64,000 bases of DNA, taken from the NCBI GenBank assembly GCA_026008535.1, contig BRKX01000018.1, forward strand, positions 23,630,088 through 23,694,087, read 5' to 3'. Shown here in pieces: positions 21,661 to 33,675 of the stretch. Both the position numbers and the translations under genes were made by a program. Under the pieces are notes generated by a model that ran no database searches, was not told the origin of the DNA, and saw only the letters and a program-made list of their open reading frames with translations. Source of the stretch: Perilla frutescens (lineage: Eukaryota; Streptophyta; Magnoliopsida; Lamiales; Lamiaceae). Positions within the stretch are counted from its first letter, which is position 1. Each line of letters opens with the position of its first letter.

Positions 21661-22340
21661 CTACTAATTCTGTTAGCATAGTTCTAATTAGAGAAGACGA
21701 AGGGATATAGCACCCGGTCTATTACGCCAGTTGATCACTACTAGACGCTGAGACCAAGTGCCCGCAGTTGGAGAAACTAGCATTGGCCCTCATCATGGCA
21801 TCTAGAAAAATAAAGCTCGATTTCCAAAGCCATTCGATCAAAGTGGTTACAGAATTCTCACTCAGAATAGTGCTAAGAAAACCAGACCTCGCAGGAGGGC
21901 TTTCCAAATAGAGCGTCAAACTCGGGGAGTACGACATCCACTACGTCTCTCGAACTTCGATAAAATCCCAAGTACTGTCGAATTTCATTGTAGATTTTTC
22001 CTACGAAGTCCAAACCGGAGCAGAGAGTGAGTTGATGTGCATTCAAGATAAAGAAGATTTGAAATACTGGACCCTTCAAGTCGATGGCTCCAGCACTTCG
22101 AAAGAGAGTGGACTGGGCATAGTTCTAACAAGCCCAACAGGCAAAAGTACAGAACATTCGATCCGGTACGGATTTAAAGTGACTAACAATGAAGCTGAAT
22201 ACGAGCAAGCGACCTCAGAGCCAAAATGATCCAAGTTCAAAGCGATTCTTGGCTAATAGTAAACCAGTTCGAAGGAGAGTTCCAAAAGACTCAAGGATGA
22301 TCGCCTACCTAGCTGTAGCAAAAGAAGCAGCTGCGAAGTT
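20591..22340 (+). pseudogene. Tat-1 reverse transcriptase, RNase H and second RNase H
   Basis: RT shows YPEWLANVVVVKKKN, DLNQACLKDSFPLPHIDALV, SFMDAFSGYDQ, FELKNAGATYQRLVN and the catalytic motif as YINDMLVKS: AAC at 21194-21196 replaces the first catalytic Asp of YIDD. RNase H follows from about 21530 (FEWIAECSKALEDLKEYL), interrupted by a (TA)n microsatellite at 21622-21657. The second, Tat-specific RNase H begins near 22050 (YWTLQVDGSSTSKESGLGI, NNEAEYE) and then loses about 30 codons relative to Tat-2. Stops and shifts occur throughout. Dead copy. Confidence 0.9.
21622..21657. repeat. (TA)n microsatellite inside Tat-1 RNase H
   Basis: An alternating TA tract of about 36 bases interrupts the coding region; Tat-2 has no such tract at the matching place, so it expanded after the two copies diverged. 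Confidence 0.9.
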
Positions 22341-22397
22341 CAAAAAGATCGAGGCCCAACACATCATGAGAGAAGACATGCCGATACCCTAGCCAAT

Positions 22398-23741
22398 GTG
22401 GGGTCAGCAATCGAAACCATCGAAGCTAAAAATATCCCAGTTCTATACGCGAAATGGCCCGCCGTGTGGAAAGAGGATGGCCTCAAAATTTTACCAATCG
22501 AGAATAGTGCAAATTGGATGACCCTGCTATGTAAGTATATAACAGAAAATGAACTCCCTGAAGACCCCGTCGAGGCAAGACAGATCAAAACAAAGGCACC
22601 AAAATTCACCATGATTTTCGGGTCCCTTTACAGAATATCTTTCTCCGGACCTTATCTGAAATGTGTCAGACCCATATAGCCTAAATATATCTTAACCGAG
22701 CTCTACGAAGATGAATATGAACACCACTTGGGATATAGAAGCCTGGCCAACCGAGCTCTAACGTCAGGATTCTATTGGCCGACCATGAGGATGGATGCAA
22801 AAAATTACGTTAAAACTTGATATCAGAGGTTCGCATAAACAAACCACATGCCTCCAGAAACCCTGCACACAGTGGCCATCCCTTGGCCATTCATAAAATG
22901 GGGGATGGACATCGTCGGCCCACTACCGAAGGGTTCTAACCAAAAATGCTACATTTTGGTATTAACAAATTACTTCACCAAATGGGTCGAAGCCAAAGCC
23001 TTCGCACGGATCAGAGACATAGATATACAAATTTTTTTATGGAAACATATCATATCCAGGTTCGGAGTCCCTAAAGAAATCGTGATAGACAACATATCTT
23101 AGTTCATAAGTACGAGGTTCCAAGACTTCTGCAAAGAATGGAACGTTAAGCTTTCATTCTCCACCCCGAGGTACCCCGCAGCAAATGATCAAGTAGAAGC
23201 CACAAACAAGATAATTCTGAATACCCTAAAGAAAAGGCTCTCTGAACACAAGAATCAATGGGTCCAACAATTTCCTGGGGTTTTATGGTCTCACAGGACA
23301 ACCTCAAGGACAAGCACGAGGAAAATCCCATTCGCATTTACGTATGGTTCAGAAGTAGTGCTATTCCCAGAAGTCGAGATCGGTACCGCCAGGACAGAAT
23401 GGACCAACTAATCTAACAGTAAGGAGCTCGAAGTGAACCTCGATTCGATTGACGAGCTCCGAAATCAAATGGCAATGAGGATAATCGCGTGCTAACAAAT
23501 GATAAGCCGACATTTCGATAAAAATATGAGGTTACATACCTTTCAAGTCGGAGACTGGACACTCAAGAAGGTGTTCTAAAATACAAAAGAAGGCGGAGCC
23601 GGAAAGTTGGCACCAAATTGGGAGGGTCCCTACCAGGTAGAAAGGGTTATCGGAAACGGAGCTTACAAGTTCCGAACTAAGAAAGGTCGACCTATAGCCA
23701 ATAGCTGGAATGCACTACATTTAAAACAGTACCATTTCTAA
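22398..23741 (+). pseudogene. Tat-1 integrase
   Basis: Zinc-binding region near 22700-22840, catalytic core from 22880 (WGMDIVGPLPKGSNQKC, TNYFTKWVEAKAFA, FGVPKEIVIDN, FSTPRYPAANDQVEATNK), and C-terminal segment near 23560-23741 (GKLAPNWEGPYQVERVIGNG, WNALHLKQYHF then TAA at 23739). The usual TDN of the second catalytic Asp is IDN with the Asp retained; TAG at 23100-23102 and several other stops break the frame. The zinc-binding Cys pair is altered. Confidence 0.9.
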
Positions 23742-23797
23742 GAACTCTGAGCTCATTTTAATTATTTAGTTTAATTTATTCTATTTTTGTTTACTGA

Positions 23798-25172
23798 TGA
23801 TCGGGCCAGTTCTACCAGTTAGTTTGGGCCGATTTGGTGTGATTTATTAGTGTTGATTGTCGTATAATGATGTCATTTTGGAAGAATATTATTCCTTGAG
23901 AGTTTTACAGGTAATTAACACAAAGTAGAGAAAGTGGCATGCTTTTGGTGAGAGAACAGGTTGTGCGAGGAAAGCTGAAACTGGAAGCTCGGAAAGTCAT
24001 GCCATATGGGCATATCGCAGGAAGAACTGGGCTGAGAACCTGAAAACTGGGCCTGAGCGCGAATTTTATGGGCTTGCACGCGGATTACTGCTTCAGCCAT
24101 AACTTGGGCGCGGCTGCAAGGAGTCCCACCGCCTCTAGAAGTCTTTGTTTTGGCAATTACCGAGTTTAGATAGATTTAGGATTCTCTTTCCATGTTTAAC
24201 TATTTTAATTAAGGATCTTATATATATTAGAGCTTATCACATTATTGGGGGCTGGATATTAACGCATAGCAGCAGAGAAGGGACGATTTTTTTCCAGCAA
24301 CTTTTATTTCATCTTCTACGCTGAATTCATCATGTTCTGTTTTTCGCTACTTTTGAGGTTTGATTTAATTATGCAATCAAGCTAAGTTCTTCTTATTCCG
24401 GTGACAACTAACAAAGCCCTAGCCTAGCTAAACTGTGAGATCTAATTGCTCTTTTATCATTCAATTAATTTGCATGCATTTGTTATTCTCTGTATTTCGA
24501 GTCGTTAATTGTTTCGACATTGCTAGATAGTTGCAAATATTTAGTGAGTCGGAATTAATTAGTAGTCAATTAAACCGGCCATCCGTAATTGTGGTTTAAG
24601 TTTAATTAGTGGCGAAACGGTTCTTTAGAGCCAGAGAGAATAGCAATCTTAATTCACGGTCCTGCGTCAGAGTCTGTTAATTATGAATCGGGTTTCTCTA
24701 GAATTTAAGGCTGTCGGCTCATTAAACCTATAGAGCATCTCTTACGGTTGTCAATCGATTAGGAAAATAATTGGTGAAGCGTCTTCCTGATTATCGAGAA
24801 ACTACGGAGGAATTAGGTTGTGTCAGTAAGCGTCTTCGGTAGCTATAATTGATTTGTATGTGTTAATTGAATTAATCTTTTCATCAAGGATCGGTTTAGA
24901 AAGCTAGGGTGGAGTTAATTGGAATCCGAAATATTTTTCCTAATATTTTAAATCCGTTCATCTTGCCCAATTGTGTATTTTTCTATTTATTTGTTAAATT
25001 CGTTTGTTTTATTATAATCACAAAAATCCTCTTGAAAGTTTGGTTCTACAGATTGAAAGTTTAGAATAACTCTCGTCGGTCCTTTGGGAGACGATCTCGC
25101 TCATCGCTGTACTGTGCAGTAAGGGCATACCGACTGTTGTCGGGAAATTTATTTTTGGTGTAAAACGCACCA
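23798..25172 (+). repeat. Solo LTR (1375 bp, Athila-like) inserted in Tat-1
   Basis: Bounded by TGATCGGGCC and CGCACCA and flanked by a perfect 5-bp duplication ACTGA (23793-23797 and 25173-25177). It has no internal region. A TATA box TATATATAT at 24219-24227 gives + orientation. The conserved U5 stretch contains GGGAGACGATCTCGCTC near 25088, seen in many plant gypsy LTRs. It arose by recombination between the two LTRs of a full element. Closely comparable in length and layout to the LTR at 13507-14848. Confidence 0.9.
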
Positions 25173-28155
25173 ACTGACTTGAGCGTCGGAGTAACTAAAA
25201 GAACCCCAAGCACAGGAGTCCCGACCCTCAAGAAAACAATGAAGTCTCGACCTTGAAGCCGGTCTTACGACCGAAGAAGTAATGTATCTGTTCATTATTT
25301 GTTTTTCAAATTTTGGCTATTTAAAAATTTATTTACTGACTTGAGCGTCGGAGTAACTAACAAAACCCCAAGCACAGAGGTCTCGACCCTCAAGAAGACA
25401 ATAAAGTTTCAACCTCAAAGCCGGCCTTACGGCCGAAGAAGTAATGTATCTGTTTATTATTTGTTTTTCAAATTTTGGTTATTTAAAAATTTTGTTTACT
25501 GACTTGAGCGTCGGAGTAACTAACTGTAACGCCCCAAACTACTCTGTTTGGCCACATCACTTAACATACAATTTACTTACTTAATTTTATGCACTTATGA
25601 TAAAATGAGCGGAAGCTTAGGTCAAAAAGCATGAATAAGTATGACGTCATAATTCTCAATGTAAATTTTTCGCAATTATAATATACAATCTATCGGATCT
25701 ACACTATCACAAAACATAGTAATTGACGGAAGCATTGTATAACCCCATCCACATTAATCATACAATTATCTAACCTATCGGGCTCATAGGTCTTCCACAA
25801 CCCCGCCCGTCTAACACCCTAAATTAGCACACATAGCATAGGGGTTTATTGACATAATTCGCACATAGAAGGTTCCAAGGTCGAACGACCCGCCTTTAAA
25901 TTGTTTTGCATAATATCAAGTTATATACATCATAACCTACAAAAGATCGGGCTATTCTCATCCCCAATAATCATTGATCATAAAGCAAAAGGAGTGATCA
26001 ATGTAATAATAATAATAATAATGTGAGTGTTTCAAAAGTAGAGCATGCAAAAGATAAACACAAGCTTGTGGGGTTCTCTTGTGTTCACAACGCTTCTACC
26101 CAGGCCTGGACTCCTCAACCTGAAATTCATTGAATGAATGGGGTGAGTATTTAACAACATACTCAGTGGGGAACACTGTAAACAGTTATAGCTAATTGCA
26201 CAAGTGAAAATATAACATATAGACTTTTTTTACTTTGTGGAGACTAGTCTCAACCCCGTAGGGCCCAAACATCATGATGCCCCCGTTAATGAACATCTTT
26301 GGCCCTGTAGGGATGCCCGCGGACATACTACCCCCCAGGGAGGACATTAACAGATCTATATTCGATCCTAAAGGATCTCTGCCCCAAAGGGTCTCTTTGT
26401 CGACCCCAAAGGATCTCTGTTATGCCCTGAAGGGTCTCTTTTATCTCTGGTCCGAAGACCCTTCATACTTCTACAATCAAAGCACAACAATAACTATAAC
26501 CTTACACGTGTTCACAGTTTAGAGTTACCCCACCTTATGAAACGCTTTAAAATCTTTCTCAACCTTTGAAATACTCCTTAGCCGTGCACAAGTTGTCCAC
26601 CTCGAGCCCCAACACGTCACCTAGCACCTTTCAATTCTCTTTTCATTTTAGACGTCGAGTTATACAATTAAATCATAATTTAGACCAAACTCATGCTATA
26701 CTTTTACTTTAAGGTCTTCATACATCTTCATATGCATAATCATGGATATACCATCTCATAATACGATTTTGGACTCAAAATATACATTAAAACTCTTTGA
26801 AGCATTTAATCGAACACGTTACGTACACACATTTAAACCACATGATCAAGACTCAATTTAAATCCTTTAAACCCAATATTTCAAATACAAACACCTTCAT
26901 CAATATTTCAAATACAAACACCTTCATCCTAGGGCTCTAACATACATGAAAATCAATTTCATAAAGACATCACAACACCTCCAATCAAATATCAACAAAC
27001 AAGGGAAAGTTAGGGCAAAAATCCAAACCCTAGTAACAATGAACCATATGAATTCGATATAACTTGACATATAGCTTCAATGGAGTAAATAAACCATATG
27101 TTCAAGATATCAAAGTAAGAAGATCAAAATCGAAGAACCCTAATTTTGGGTATGAAACCCTCGGTTCGATTCAATAAGAAATGAGTGTTTAATCCCCAAG
27201 AAAAAGAGGTGTAGAGATTACCTTAGTTGATAGATGATGGTGGTAGAATCTACTCCAAGGATGAAGAGTTTCTTGAGAGAGAATTAAGAGGAAGATCGTC
27301 CAAATGGAAGAGAGAAATAAAGATGAAAATGAATAAGTGTTGTATTTATAGGTAGAAATCCGGCCCAGCCCGCGCGACCGCGCGAGGGGGCTCTCGGCCC
27401 AGGCTCCCCGCGCCCGCGCCGGTGCGCGCGCTTCGCCCGCTCCGCGGGCACGCAACACCCCGCGGGCGCGCACCTTGCTCAAAACAACCCTCGAGCTTAA
27501 AATCGACTCTGGACATTTTCAACTCCATTTAACACGACTTAGATTTTCGAGACCCCCGATCAACTCAGCGTTAGGGTGTTCAAGGTATGGCAAAACACAT
27601 AATCAAATATAATCACCCCCACTTCATTATCATATAACTCGACAAATTTTAATATTAAATGTTATCATGTATTATACACTTAGTATAATACCACCGTGCT
27701 ATGACGTATCGGCTCAAGTGAGACAACCTGCAATAAAACAACGGCATAATATACAAACATACTCACATGATTAATATTCAAACAATATTAATTCAAATTC
27801 GTTTTCCAAAATTATAATTCATAGTTTAGAAAAAAAGGGACGGGGTATCACACTAACAAAACCCGAAGCACAGAGATCCCGACCCTCGAGAAAATAGTGA
27901 AGTCCTGACCTCGAAGCCAGCCTTACGGTGGAAGAAGTAATGTATCTATTCTATTTGTTTCAAATTTTAGTTATTTATAAATTTATTTACTGACTTGACC
28001 GTCGGAGTAACTAACAGAAACTCAAGCATAGGCGTCCCGACCCTCAAAACGGAAAACTCGAGCTCAAAGATAACCCCGAATTCTGAACTATTCACGAGGA
28101 TCCTGACCCTCGAGACAATAAGCTCAAGAACCAAACTCCGAGCGAGATCTCGGGT
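25173..28155 (+). repeat. 163-bp tandem array of Tat-1 (4 units, interrupted)
   Basis: Units start at 25173, 25335, 25498 and 27989 (spacing 162 and 163; the third unit is split by the solo LTR at 25525-27852). Each unit opens with ACTGACTTGAGCGTCGGAGTAACTAA, shown here only as a label of its key 19-bp core CTGACTTGAGCGTCGGAGT, and continues with a segment carrying CTTACGGCCGAAGAAGTAA. The core also occurs in the Tat-1 LTR and in the matching array of Tat-2. Confidence 0.9.
25525..27852 (-). repeat. Solo LTR (2328 bp, Tekay-like) inserted in the Tat-1 array
   Basis: Flanked by a perfect duplication CTAAC (25520-25524 and 27853-27857). On the minus strand it starts TGTGATACCCCGTCCC, a common Tekay-type start, and ends GGGGCGTTACA. 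A clear minus-strand TATAAATA box at 27350-27343 with a pyrimidine-rich leader sets the orientation. Upstream of it lies a very GC-rich block (27361-27480) in otherwise AT-rich DNA. Confidence 0.88.
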
Positions 28156-28406
28156 TAGCAATGGAGCAAGTCTAGGTTCAACCTCGACTTCGAATGGTAA
28201 CCCTTAAAGCTATACTATTTGTCTCACTATCTTATCTCAAGCTTATAGGTATTCCGACCTAGAGACCTCATCTCACATCAAAATACCAATGTAAAGCAAG
28301 AGATTTAACATAAAAAGCACTTAAATGACAAAACAAGCACGATAGGAAATTAACATAAAGAAAGAGATATTGTTGTTAATGTCACATTCACCCCCAGATC
28401 AGACGA

Positions 28407-28457
<51 letters not shown>

Positions 28458-28489
28458 CAGAGCTAAGAAAATGAAAGCAAGTAAAAAAT
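28156..28489. other. Tat-1 spacer between the 163-bp array and the antisense gene
   Basis: No coding frame. It contains a compound (TA)n-(CA)n-(TA)n microsatellite at about 28408-28457 just beyond the antisense stop codon. Confidence 0.6.
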
Positions 28490-30492
28490 CTAGGCTTGAT
28501 CGGAAGCAGCCTCATCCCCAGCCTTGGTTGTGGCCTCAATAGCACGACCCTCTGCTCAAGTCTCAGCCTCATCCTTAGCCTCCAGAAAGGAAAGGTCGAG
28601 GTCATGCATCTTCACCCTAATGGCCTCCACCATAGCAGCCCCCCCTCCTGATAGAAGGCCTCCTTATAAGGGGTGAAATCTGCCGAGTCCACCACGGCGT
28701 TGAGGTCGGCGAACCGCTCCTCCGAACCTTTGGCAACTAAGGAGACTTCGAGCTCTCTGATCTTTGCCTCGGCAGCATTTGACGAGGCTTGGAGTCTGGT
28801 CCTCTCCATCTCTGTAGCCTGGAGCTCGAGGTTCTTTTTGAATAGTACTTGAGCCCCAGTTGTTGTAGCTCCGGCCGCGTCTCTCTCTACAGTGAGGGCC
28901 GACTCTCTAGTGGCCATGTCCCGTCTTTCCTCGGCCACATTCTCCAGCTCCATAGAAAGCTCGGAGACTCTCTTCTGCAATCCCTCTGCGTAGGTCATAA
29001 GACGCTGACGGAGGAGATATTGACTATATAGAACCTGAAATCAACACCCAAAAGAAGTCAAAATATGTGAATGAAAGAGTACGCACACATTCAGAAATTA
29101 CCTTGGCCATCTGATCGAAGGACAAGAAAGCCTGCAACTCGAGGCTATTCTTCTCGAAGTCCTCTGGAGTACTCTGGCCCACAACAGATCATTGCACATC
29201 CAAGATAAAGGGCTTCGAGGAGGCCATTCGTGAGCTCGACCATGGAGGATTCTTTCGGGGAGGTCAGGAGGCGTCCACGTCATTCACTACCGAGGTCGGA
29301 GGAGGCATTGATACCATGGCAGTCTCGGGAACATCAGTCCTTGGACACCTTAGAGCGGGAAAAATTGTTCCAAAAGGACTCGTACTTCCTGGCCTTTCGG
29401 CTCCCGAGGCTTGCGGACCTTCCCATTTAGCCGTAGCCAGAGCCTTGACCTTCGCATCTGAGGGGTTGATCTTGAGTTTTCCCATCTTGTTAAACAGGTA
29501 TCGACCGTCTCGAAGTCTGTCGAACTCCCTAAGTTCTTCAGGCAAAGTATAAGCCTCCTCAATGCGTTCAGCCTTGGCACCAGTGAGATCTCGACGAGGG
29601 GGGTATCCTACAAAAAACCAATAAACCATTAGGTTCACAAGTCACAAGAGTAAAGGGAAAAGACAATACATAGCTTGAAGACCCATGGGCTTCGCTGAAT
29701 GTAGCAGGGGTGATTTCATCCTCCGAGGTCTGAGCTGGGACAAAAATAAACTTGGGCTTTCAATCGCCCGAAGAAGAAAGTAATTTGGAGATCAAGAGGT
29801 TCAACCTCCCACCCACTTCGTGAAATAGTAGAAACCCGACTGTCCGGCGTTAGCAATTATCTTATAAATAGAAAGCCACTCTTCGATACTGGGTTCGGGA
29901 AACCTAAGCTCTGCCCATAAACAATACATCCCCATCATGTGGAACCACCTTAATGGGGTGATTTGAGCAGGGGCGATGCCGTAGAAGTAAGCGATCTTGG
30001 TGAAAATGGATGAATTGAAAGTCCTACTCTCTTCTCTGTGACAAGCGTGTAGAACACCGTGAACTCAAGTGGAGGTCAGTGTGCCCATTCAGAGGGTCGA
30101 GGAGATTGAATCTCGATCCCAATTCTTGAAATTAACGATGAGGCCAACCTTTTCAAGAGCTCCTCACTCACCTTCGGGGCAATTTCAGAGGCCCGGAACC
30201 TCTCCCTCATTGACTGGACATCTCGGGCATGAACCTTTTATTTCTTTGATGGGTTACCCGCCACCGCTGTACCTAGGCATTTGCAAATCGCCGTTCCGTC
30301 AATCGAACGGTGGACGATAGCCATCAGACGCCTCTCCTTACCCTTCCCCGAGACCTTTACCACCAGGGCAATTATAATAGGAGAGTCGGAGTCGGAGCCA
30401 CCGAACTGTTCCAAGTCGGTGAAACTCTCCTCTGTGTCGTCATCATAATACCTTCCTTTTTCTCCGGCAGTTGTATCTTCGCTAGCACTCAT
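28490..30492 (-). pseudogene. Tat-1 antisense gene: gypsy-type 'transposase' domain plus coiled coil, spliced
   Basis: Reads opposite to gag-pol. Exon 1 runs from ATG 30492 (MSASEDTTAGEKG) to about 29670 and contains FTKIAYFYGIAPAQITP and MYCLWAELRFPEPSIEEW, matching the Tat-2 gene and resembling Pfam 'putative gypsy type transposon' (PF04195; from memory). Exon 2 is about 29607-29102 (MGKLKINPSDAKVKALATAK) with acceptor TTTTTTGTAG and donor AAG|GTAATT. Exon 3 is 29034-28490 (acceptor TTGATTTCAG), a coiled coil rich in Glu/Ala/Arg ending in TAG at 28492-28490. Stops and at least two frame shifts make it a pseudogene. The exon 1/exon 2 phase does not join cleanly, so that boundary is approximate. 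Confidence 0.75.
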
Positions 30493-31348
30493 TATACCAG
30501 AACTACAACCACAATAGAAATTCACAGAAAACCTAAACCCTAGCAGAAACCTAAAATCTAACAGTCACCTATAAATCCCATAGACACCAAGAAATCCCTC
30601 AAAACTCCAGAAAATACCAAACCCCATGAAAATCTTTAAAATCCAAATACTCACACCGTGAAAAAATTAAGAAAAGAAAGATACGAGAAAAGTAACTTGA
30701 AAACTGGCGGCTTAAATAAATGCTGAGATGGTGTTCTTCGCAGAATCTTCAAACGGATTTAGGCGCGAAAAAAGTGGAGATGATTAGCGAGAATTGCGGG
30801 GTGAGATATATGTTAAGAGTCACGGTGCGATTAGGGCTTATCGGAAGAGAATTTCTTGGAGACAGGACTTTCTGAAATTCTGAAGAATGAAGATGGAAGA
30901 AGAGGGAGTTGTTTTTCTCGATATTTGAAATGTGTTGAAATGAACCGATGCGATCCAGGCCACACGATTTAATCGGATGGTAGATCTTTGCCTAGCGAAT
31001 GAGAAACGTAATTCTAAATCAAATGTTCAAGTCTGAAACTCCATTAGGTCTGCTCTCATGACCTGAAGCTCTCCCAAGACTGGCCTTCAAGTTTGGAGCT
31101 CCACGAGGTCTGCTCTCATGACCTCAGAAGCTCCCCCAGGACTTGCCTTCAAGTTTGGAGCTCCACGAGATCAACTTTCGCGGCCTCGATAAGATCTCAC
31201 CAAAAAGCTCGCTTATGAGCATGCCTCTGAAACTATTATAGAATCAATATCTAAGCTTAGGATTGAACCAGGATAACAACCGGCGAACAAACATTGACAT
31301 TCATTACTCGATCCTTGAAACACAAGAATCAAGGAATAAAGAGCTAAC
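30493..31348 (-). promoter_or_regulatory. Upstream region of the Tat-1 antisense gene
   Basis: This lies between the antisense start codon and the 3' LTR. It holds the TATA-like minus-strand sequence CATTTATTTAAGCC near 30724-30711 and, at 31020-31180, a short tandem array with 60-62 bp spacing whose units share AGGTCTGCTCTCATGACC. The homologous array sits at the same place in Tat-2. The promoter role is inferred from position. Confidence 0.5.
31020..31180. repeat. 60-62 bp tandem repeats near the Tat-1 3' LTR
   Basis: Unit starts AGGTC at 31046 and 31106 and the diverged AGATC at 31168; units contain AGCTCC and GGCCTTCAAGTTTGG or a variant. About 2.3 copies. Confidence 0.8.
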
Positions 31349-31886
31349 TGTAGAGGCCTCATTTCCGAAAAGGGCCAAAACTCAGGCCCATATTCGTCCG
31401 AGGTCGAGAGGTTGAAGGTTCGATAGCCGAAGTCAAGGGTTCAAAGGCCTAAAGAAGAAGTCGAGGTCAGGCATGATTTAAATTAGACGGTCGGGTCAAA
31501 GCCCGTTGTGGATAAGAAGAAGACTCGTTCAAAAAAACCCTGAAAGAGATAAGAGATATCCCCAGAATATCGGAAAGGGGGTTGAGGGCTCTATATAAAT
31601 ATCATTTTATGAAGTCTTGCCGAACACATAGAAGAAAACAAGAGAACTATACTCTGAAATTACATAGCATAAACTGGATTCGACTCATCAACATTATTAT
31701 TCTGTTTTTTTTTTACTTTCTTCAGTTTGCCCATTTTTCTATTTCAGATTCTGAATTGAGCGTCGGAGTCCTTTCGATCGTCAATCCCCCGATGGCCCAT
31801 CAGCTTCACGTGTTTCTTTTTTTGTCTTGTAGGTCACCGGAGTCCAAATCCAACGTATGATTAATTGTAGAATTTTAACCTCTACA
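31349..31886 (+). repeat. 3' LTR of Tat-1 (538 bp)
   Basis: TGTAGAGGCC...CCTCTACA. The TATA box (TATATAAAT at 31592-31600) is intact here, unlike in the 5' LTR. The 19-bp core motif is present at 31751-31769 with one change. Followed directly by the GTATT target duplication. Confidence 0.93.
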
Positions 31887-31891
31887 GTATT

Positions 31892-32028
31892 CGACATTAT
31901 AATTATCCAAATGTTAGTATGAAGAATGAGTGTATTTATTTATGAGGAAATTATGAACAAACACCGACCATGCTTACCCGCAGAAGCATAGACGTCGGAG
32001 GCAAGGCCCTTGAATTTTTTTAAAAAGA

Positions 32029-32076
<48 letters not shown>

Positions 32077-33675
32077 TTTTAATGTTGAAAAATTACTTAT
32101 TTTCTACCCTCAAATACCAACTTGCAAACACACATTATATTATAATTTTATTAATTTTAAATTTTATTTTGGTACAAATACATTCAAATTCAGAAACAAA
32201 TAATGCAACTACAACCAAATTAGTTGATGGAAAACTGTTCAATCGTTTCTCTTTTTTTTTTTAATTTTCAAATCTAATTAGCTAAAATGTAAAATATATT
32301 TTCTACTACCACGCATTTTAGTGACACTATTTTTTATTTTTCAGGCACATCATTTTTTCAATCATATTAAGATAAAAAAAAACATGCCCATTTCGAATTG
32401 TTCTGATATCACATTAAATTTTCATGAAGAAAGTATTAAAGTAGATTTTAAGCGTCAGCACCATTCCATAATTTATATTGATTCATTAATGTTGGAACAC
32501 ACAAGATTTTCATTTTTCAAAGAAATTGCAAAAGATGTGGTTTTTTAGAGCGAAGATGGAAAAAAAAAAATCAAAGAAAACAGAGACAAGATCAATGCGG
32601 CAACTTAAATTTACGTAATGCAATAATGAACAAAGTAACAAGTGCAATCTCTCCCCCCCTGACTCTGTCTAACATTATGTGCGCATAGAAACCGTAAATG
32701 TGTGGCGGTGGTAGTGGTTGCACGCACAATTCATGAGTGTTGAACTAATTTTCTTTTTTCATGCATAAATATATTTTAATTTCTATTTATGTTAATTAAT
32801 TTTGAAAATTAAAATAAGAGATTACATTAGTGAATTTATGCATATTTGCACTATTTATTTAGGTTTCTTAGGTGTATTTGCATCAAATTTTAATTCAAAT
32901 TTTAGATTATTTATGCCTTTTAATTTATGTCCACCATCAAATTGTAACTTTAAATGTGCACGATTACTGAAACACTAAATTAAGATTTATCATAAGAATG
33001 CTGGTGATGAATCATTGATGATGGCAGATTTTTATTTGAATTCGATGGAATCTAAAGATAAGCGAATTAATTTTAGAAATTTTAATAATTAAATTCCCAC
33101 GAACGACTACATAAATCTGATAGATTTATTTGTCTAAAATAGAAATAACATGAGATAAGAAGTTTCCATCTTCAAGTATCAAACTCAGATGAAAACAAAT
33201 GCATTGTCATTTTTTAACATTACTATTAAAATTTCTAATTATTATATAGACTACGGAAAACATATGCACTTTTCACCCTTTGATGATGAGAATTAGTATG
33301 TATTTTGCAAAGAAATCAAGCGGTATAAATTATTTTTTGTGTGTATTTTTTTTTTCTGACATATATTCGACCAGTAATATTGAAAAAATTCAAAGTATAA
33401 GCTACTAGATTATTTTAAGGATAGTGCAGGGACTACTTTGGGTTTGTTATAATAATTGAATTTAGTAGGGAGGTTAGTTGGTAGAGCCGTATTCAACTCA
33501 ACCCTACGCATAGTAGCAAAACGTCACCGTTTGACACCTCAGCCTGAAATAACCAAACCACCGTCGATACTCGATAGTGGTCGCTCCACAGTCGTCAGCC
33601 GTCACTCATCTCTAAAAGCCATTCCGCCGCCGCTGCCGCTTCCCTTTTCCTTGTTTCTTTGATCTGCAACAATTG
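31892..33675. other. Intergenic DNA upstream of the FQR1-like gene
   Basis: AT-rich, with an (AAT)n microsatellite at about 32030-32075 and poly-A/T runs. The last few hundred bases must contain the promoter and 5' UTR of the following gene; TTATAATAATTG near 33448 is the only TATA-like element noted and is weak evidence. Confidence 0.5.

Larger units (their letters stand above)
18891..31886 (+). mobile_element. Complete Tat-lineage Ty3/gypsy element (Tat-1) with nested insertions
   Basis: Two LTRs of 537 and 538 bp in the same orientation are flanked by a perfect 5-bp target duplication GTATT (18886-18890 and 31887-31891). The internal part holds a deleted gag, protease, RT, RNase H, a second RNase H-like domain and integrase on the + strand, then a tandem array, then a gene on the opposite strand. 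Two solo LTRs of other families (23798-25172 and 25525-27852) were inserted later. A dual RNase H is diagnostic of the Tat lineage. By hand count the LTRs differ at about 40 positions (roughly 7%), so the insertion is a few million years old under usual plant rates (inference). Confidence 0.93.

Noticed and set aside
27189..27528. GC-rich Arg/Ala frames on the minus strand
   Set aside because: They arise from the GC block of the solo LTR.
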